Of a stretch of DNA of 64,000 bases, positions 59,877 to 64,000 are shown piece by piece (the stretch's first letter is position 1; every line of letters starts with the position of its first letter). Source of the stretch: Burkholderia sp. S171 (GTDB lineage Bacteria; Pseudomonadota; Gammaproteobacteria; Burkholderiales; Burkholderiaceae); contig NZ_LMUF01000052.1 of the NCBI RefSeq assembly GCF_009766085.1, forward strand, positions 553,253 to 617,252, read 5' to 3'. Below the pieces are notes generated by a model. That model was given only the letters and a program-made list of their open reading frames with translations, had not been told where the DNA came from and did not search any database. The position numbers and the translations under genes were made by a program.

Positions 59877-60914
59877 ATGGAATTTGTCCGCCTAGGCCAG
59901 TCAGGCCTGAAAGTATCGCGCCTGTGTCTCGGCACCATGAACATGGGCACGCCGCAATGGAAGCCGTGGATTTTTGACGAACAGAAGAGTGAACCCATCG
60001 TCCGCCACGCGTTGGAGGCAGGGGTGAACTTTATCGACCTGGCGGATTTTTATTCGGCTGGTGTTGGAGAGGAAGTCGTCGGCCGCATTCTCGGACGTCT
60101 CGCGCGGCGCGAGGAAATCGTGGTGACAACCAAGGTCGGCTATGACATGGGCGCTTATCAGAACGCTGGCGGTCATTCGCGCAAGCATGTGCTTGACGGT
60201 ATCGACGCGTCGTTGCGGAGGCTAGGCATGGACTATGTCGACATCTACATGCTGCATTACTTCGATACCACCACGCCCGTGGAGGAAACCATGGGCGCGC
60301 TGAACGACATCGTCCGTTCGGGCAAGGCCCGTTATATCGGGGTATCGACCATGTACACGTGGCAGCTGGCGAAGATTGTCCAGATCTGCGAGCGCCATGG
60401 CTGGCACAAGCCTATCAACATGCAGTTGCAGTTGAATCTCGCCTACCGCGAGGAAGAGCGCGAAATGATGCCGTATTGCGCCGACCAGGGAATGGGCGTA
60501 TCCGTCTTCAGCCCGCTGGCGCGCGGTCTCCTGACGTGTGACCCCGCGTCTACGCGTAACCAGACCGACTTCTTCACGTCGCAAATGTACGGCGATGCCG
60601 CGTCGCGGGAGATTGCGGCATCGGTGGCGCGTGTGGCGAAGCGGCGTGGCGTGAGTGCGGCGCAAATCGCGCAGGCGTGGGTGCTCCAGCGCGATGGCGT
60701 CGCCAGCATGCTGGTCGGTGCGGATTCACCTGCCCAGTTCGATAGCGCGCTCAGCGCGCTCGGCACTCACCTGGACGGGGACGAACTGTACGAACTTGAG
60801 CGCAACTACACGCCGTGCGACGTCATTAATGACTACACGGCCGGGAGTCGCACCGCGCGCGAATCACGTGCGCCACAAGGTGACTTTGTTCAACCGATGA
60901 AGGACGCCGCATGA
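59877..60914 (+). CDS. Aldo/keto reductase
   Basis: 345 residues, NADPH-dependent TIM barrel. Tetrad visible: D in FIDLADFYSAG with the Tyr, K in VVTTKVG, H in YMLHYFD. The gene overlaps the next one (ATGA), so it forms an operon with the semialdehyde dehydrogenase. Substrate probably an aldehyde or a sugar-like carbonyl compound. Confidence 0.92.
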   Translation: MEFVRLGQSGLKVSRLCLGTMNMGTPQWKPWIFDEQKSEPIVRHALEAGVNFIDLADFYSAGVGEEVVGRILGRLARREEIVVTTKVGYDMGAYQNAGGHSRKHVLDGIDASLRRLGMDYVDIYMLHYFDTTTPVEETMGALNDIVRSGKARYIGVSTMYTWQLAKIVQICERHGWHKPINMQLQLNLAYREEEREMMPYCADQGMGVSVFSPLARGLLTCDPASTRNQTDFFTSQMYGDAASREIAASVARVAKRRGVSAAQIAQAWVLQRDGVASMLVGADSPAQFDSALSALGTHLDGDELYELERNYTPCDVINDYTAGSRTARESRAPQGDFVQPMKDAA

Positions 60915-62356
60915 ATCTGCTTCGCAAAGAGCATTACATCGATGGCGCCTGGCACAAAAGCGCCGAGACTTACGCCGTCCGCAATCCGGCTACGGGAGAA
61001 GTGATCGCAGATGTCGCGAAGGCCGGCGCTGCGGAAACACACGAAGCCATCCGCGCCGCGGAGATCGCGTTTCCCGTTTGGCGCTCACTCACCGCGAAAG
61101 AGCGTGGGGCGCGGGTCAGGCGCTGGGGCGAACTGATGCTGGAGCATCGCGATGCGCTCGCTGAACTGCTGACGCGGGAGCAAGGCAAGCCGCTCGCGGA
61201 AGCAAAAGGCGAAGTGGCCTATGCCGCCAGCTTCCTTGAATGGTTTGCCGAGGAAGCGAAACGTAGCTACGGAGATGTGATTCCGAGTTCGAAGCCTGGC
61301 TCGAAGATCATCGTGACGCGCGAGCCGGTCGGTGTGGTCGCAGCCATCACGCCCTGGAACTTCCCGCTTGCCATGATCACGCGCAAAGCTGGCCCTGCAT
61401 TGGCGGCTGGTTGCACGATGGTGTTGAAGCCGTCCGAGGAAACGCCGTTGAGCGCGTTGGCACTAGCCGCGCTCGCGGCGGAAGCGGGCATCCCGGCGGG
61501 CGTGTTCAACGTCGTATCCGGAGACGCTGTCGCAATTGGCGCGACCTTGACCGCATCGCCCGTGGTGCGCAAGTTGTCCTTCACCGGATCAACGCGCGTG
61601 GGCAAGCTGCTCGCCGCGCAATCCGCGGACACGTTGAAGAAACTCTCGCTGGAACTTGGCGGTAACGCGCCGTTCATTGTGTTCGACGACGCCGACTTGG
61701 ACGCTGCAGTGCAAGGCGCGATGGCATCGAAGTTTCGCAACACCGGCCAGACCTGCGTATGCGTGAATCGATTCTTCGTGCAGGCGGGCGTATATGCCGA
61801 ATTCACACAGCGCCTGACCGAGGCAGTACGCAAGCTTCGCGTAGGGGACGCGCTCGAGCGGGAGGTCGATCAGGGGCCGCTCATCAACGAGGCGGCGTTC
61901 AGGAAAGTGGGCGATCACGTCGCGGACGCACTAAGCAAGGGCGCGTCCGCACTCATCGGCGGGCATCCCCACGCGCTGGGCGGGACGTTCTACGAACCGA
62001 CGGTCCTCGTCCACGCGAACCGCACCATGTCGATCGCGCAGGAAGAAACGTTCGGACCGGTGGCGGCTTGCTTTCGCTTCGAAACAGAGACAGAAGCGAT
62101 CACGCTTGCCAATGACACCCCGTTCGGATTAGCCGCCTATTTTTATACGCGCGACTTGGGCCGCGCGTGGCGCGTGGCCGACGCACTCGAGACGGGCATG
62201 GTAGGGATCAACGAAGGAATCATATCGACGGAGGTGGCGCCGTTTGGCGGCGTCAAGCAATCAGGTCTTGGCCGCGAGGGATCGAAGTATGGCCTCGATG
62301 AATACGTGGAAATGAAGTACATGATGATCAGCGGCCTGATGGGCGCTGAGCACTGA
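60911..62356 (+). CDS. gabD: NAD(P)-dependent succinate-semialdehyde dehydrogenase type
   Basis: 481 residues, aldehyde dehydrogenase superfamily. Cofactor part TPWNFPLAMITRKAGPALAA, catalytic Glu in LELGGNAPFIVFDDADLD and Cys in NTGQTCVCVNRFFV. EVAPFGGVKQSGLGREGSKY is the GabD-type end. Overlaps the aldo-keto reductase gene. The window has no gabT, so the semialdehyde source is unknown. Confidence 0.88.
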   Translation: MNLLRKEHYIDGAWHKSAETYAVRNPATGEVIADVAKAGAAETHEAIRAAEIAFPVWRSLTAKERGARVRRWGELMLEHRDALAELLTREQGKPLAEAKGEVAYAASFLEWFAEEAKRSYGDVIPSSKPGSKIIVTREPVGVVAAITPWNFPLAMITRKAGPALAAGCTMVLKPSEETPLSALALAALAAEAGIPAGVFNVVSGDAVAIGATLTASPVVRKLSFTGSTRVGKLLAAQSADTLKKLSLELGGNAPFIVFDDADLDAAVQGAMASKFRNTGQTCVCVNRFFVQAGVYAEFTQRLTEAVRKLRVGDALEREVDQGPLINEAAFRKVGDHVADALSKGASALIGGHPHALGGTFYEPTVLVHANRTMSIAQEETFGPVAACFRFETETEAITLANDTPFGLAAYFYTRDLGRAWRVADALETGMVGINEGIISTEVAPFGGVKQSGLGREGSKYGLDEYVEMKYMMISGLMGAEH

Positions 62357-62456
62357 ACGCTTAACGCCGAAAGACGCTGGCTATGCGCCAAGCAGTGCTG
62401 CCGCCGCCGTATCGCCAGCGTCAGCGCAATTGAAGAACATATAGTAAGGAGACGCA

Positions 62457-63866
62457 GTGAGTCATCAGGACACCTCAAGTAGTGCATTCCCAATCAGTCC
62501 GCCGCCTCATGCGGGTGCAACGCCTGTTCGTGCGCAAGCACCGCAAACACCGAAGCCGGTTTTACTCGACGACATTCCGTTAAACCGGTTTCACATGAAA
62601 ATAGCGGGCCTGACATTTGGCGCGCACTTCACCGAGGGTTATGCGCTTGGCACGGTGGGATACGCGCTCGCATCGATGAACCGGCAGATGCCACTCGATT
62701 CATTCTGGATGGGTGCAATCGGTAGTTCCGCTTTGATCGGGATTTTTCTCGGCAGCCTCGTATTTGGTCGGCTGTCGGATCGACTGGGACGGCAGAGCAT
62801 CTTTCTTAGCAGCTTTGTCATCATCACAGTAGCGGCGTTTCTGCAATTCTTCGCTACCTCGCCTATGGAGTTGTTCGCGTTGCGGGTATTGATTGGCTTC
62901 GGAATGGGCGGTGACTTCACGGTTGGCCACGCCATCCTCGCCGAATTTTCGCCGCGAAAGCATCGAGGTGCGCTTCTGGGCTCCTTCAGCGTAGTGTGGA
63001 CTATTGGTTACGTCGTGGCGAACGTGCTCGGCATGTCGTACGGAGATGCCGGACCCGACGCCTGGCGTTGGCTTCTCGCGTCCGCGAGTCTTCCAGCGTT
63101 TATTGTGCTGGTCTTGCGTATCGGTACGCCGGAATCGCCGCGTTGGCTGCTTGGCAAGGGGCGCGTCAAGGAGGCGAATGACATTGTGCTTAAGCATTTC
63201 GGGCCAGGGGTCGCGCTCGACCCGGAGGATGCAATGGCCAGCGTCACCACGAAACAGGGTTATGCGCGTCTGTTTCAGCCCGACCTGATCCGCAGGACGC
63301 TGTTCAATTGCGGGTTCTTTGTGTGCCTCGTGATTCCCTACTTCGCGATCTACACTTTCCTGCCCGGCATCCTGAAGGTAATCGGCCTGAGCAACGGTTT
63401 CGGCGCGGATCTGTTGCTCAATGCGGTGCTGGTCATTGGCGCTGTGCTGGGAATTTGGCTGACCATCAAGCTGCCGCGCCGGCACTTCCTGATCGGATCG
63501 TTCGCGGTCACCTGCGCAATGCTGGTGACTATGAGCTTGCTGCCATCGTCCTCCACGCTCGCCATGATTGTTGCCTTCGCTGTCTTTACCTTGACCATGT
63601 CGGCATTCAGCAATCTCGTTGGGGTCTTCCCTCCAGAATGCTTTCCGACAGAAGTCCGCGCATCGGGTGTTGGGTTAGCGATTGCATGCAGTCGGCTTGG
63701 TTCGGCGATTGGCACGTTCCTTTTGCCCGTTGGCATAGCGGAGATCGGGTTCCATTACACAATGATGGTGCTGGCCGCTGTGCTGCTGGTTGGCATGATC
63801 GTATCGATAGCCTGGGCGCCCGAGACGCGTAACCTCACTTTGCGCGCCGCAAGCGGTTCCTCATAA
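62457..63866 (+). CDS. MFS transporter (sugar/aromatic-acid type)
   Basis: 469 residues, start GTG at 62457 with AAGGAGA. A ~45-residue cytoplasmic N-terminus precedes twelve helices. Motifs LVFGRLSDRLGRQSIF (loop 2-3) and ALRVLIGFGMGGDFTVGHAI, PESPRWLLGKGR are typical of the sugar-porter/AAHS families. It lies 100 bases after gabD and probably imports the compound degraded by the preceding enzymes. Confidence 0.88.
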   Translation: MSHQDTSSSAFPISPPPHAGATPVRAQAPQTPKPVLLDDIPLNRFHMKIAGLTFGAHFTEGYALGTVGYALASMNRQMPLDSFWMGAIGSSALIGIFLGSLVFGRLSDRLGRQSIFLSSFVIITVAAFLQFFATSPMELFALRVLIGFGMGGDFTVGHAILAEFSPRKHRGALLGSFSVVWTIGYVVANVLGMSYGDAGPDAWRWLLASASLPAFIVLVLRIGTPESPRWLLGKGRVKEANDIVLKHFGPGVALDPEDAMASVTTKQGYARLFQPDLIRRTLFNCGFFVCLVIPYFAIYTFLPGILKVIGLSNGFGADLLLNAVLVIGAVLGIWLTIKLPRRHFLIGSFAVTCAMLVTMSLLPSSSTLAMIVAFAVFTLTMSAFSNLVGVFPPECFPTEVRASGVGLAIACSRLGSAIGTFLLPVGIAEIGFHYTMMVLAAVLLVGMIVSIAWAPETRNLTLRAASGSS

Positions 63867-63893
63867 CCCCAACAAACCTCGCGCAACCCCGCG

Positions 63894-63911
63894 CTCCCGA
63901 AAACCCTCACC
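63894..63911 (-). repeat. Dispersed iteron (63.9 kb)
   Basis: Minus-strand GGTGAG-GGTTTT-CGGGAG, exact consensus and identical in spacer to the origin copy at 51880, between the MFS stop and its terminator. Confidence 0.85.
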
Positions 63912-63925
63912 CATCTGAGTTCATT

Positions 63926-63967
63926 AAAGCCCCAAAGGCGTCCCAAGCGGACGCCTTTGGGGCTTTT
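63926..63967 (+). terminator. Rho-independent terminator after the MFS gene
   Basis: AGCCCCAAAGGCGTCC (63928-63943) and its exact inverse (63949-63964) with loop CAAGC; followed by TTT and preceded by AAA, so it works in both directions. Confidence 0.9.
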
Positions 63968-64000
63968 GGCGTGCCGTTCATCAACGCGCGCGTTTCACCC

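Noticed and set aside
1..64000. Insertion sequences, transposases, CRISPR arrays, tRNA or rRNA genes
   Set aside because: None could be recognised by reading. The repeats near the origin are 18-base iterons with variable spacers between them, not a CRISPR array.

Overview
The window is GC-rich, densely coded DNA from a Burkholderia-type betaproteobacterium (Burkholderia / Paraburkholderia / Caballeronia). The evidence is family content typical of that group: a DUF4148 secreted protein, an H-NS relative of the short Burkholderia type, hopanoid genes next to squalene-hopene cyclase, the KfrA-like / RepA / ParB / ParA block, and hydroxybutyrate genes. The species cannot be fixed from sequence alone. 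The presence of a plasmid-type replication and partition module surrounded by housekeeping-like and catabolic genes says this is the origin region of a secondary replicon (chromid, second chromosome or megaplasmid), not the main chromosome.

Layout. 0.2-5.1 kb: hopanoid operon on the minus strand (hpnD-hpnE-shc-hpnG, each overlapping the next), preceded by an OmpR-type response regulator. 6.1-9.3 kb: Fur-box-preceded iron/siderophore ABC importer. 9.6-13.4 kb: hybrid histidine kinase and a stress-type protein. 13.4-19.6 kb: FMN reductase, two small secreted proteins, a hipBA toxin-antitoxin pair with clear paired operators, an AEC permease and a lipocalin. 19.6-26.9 kb: a frameshifted H-NS gene, a LuxR regulator, small proteins, and a sigma-54 activator with a 3-hydroxybutyrate permease and dehydrogenase. 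26.9-33.6 kb: an AI-2E-type permease, a second hybrid kinase and small proteins. 33.9-41.1 kb: a catabolic island (SDR, BKACE-type beta-keto acid cleavage enzyme, MFS permease, D-2-hydroxyacid dehydrogenase, AraC regulator, FAH-family hydrolase). 41.4-48.4 kb: DUF1003, XRE-cupin regulator with acetyltransferase, Tat-exported phospholipase C, outer-membrane protein, CsbD, and a small gene with a LexA box. 48.8-56.6 kb: replication and partition block. 57.4-63.9 kb: gluconate-type permease, DUF1272, Fae, aldo-keto reductase, succinate-semialdehyde dehydrogenase and an MFS permease.

Replication block. It holds a tyrosine-recombinase-fold protein that seems to have lost its catalytic residues, a KfrA-like coiled-coil protein ending in a zinc ribbon, 19 iterons of the form GGTGAG-N6-CGGGAG around an AT-rich island, a Rep_3-type initiator gene, parB and parA, and three palindromic TTTATGCGCATAAA parS candidates plus a degenerate fourth.

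The most striking observation is that the replication iteron is not confined to the origin. I find twelve more copies scattered through the window (18.4, 18.7, 18.9, 29.15, 29.17, 41.25, 46.03, 46.13, 49.75, 49.83, 53.95 and 63.9 kb), on both strands and mostly between genes. This looks like a distributed set of initiator-binding sites reaching more than 30 kb from the origin, and could form a titration or pairing (handcuffing) system for copy control of the replicon. All coordinates were read by eye. Functions are family-level assignments without database searches.
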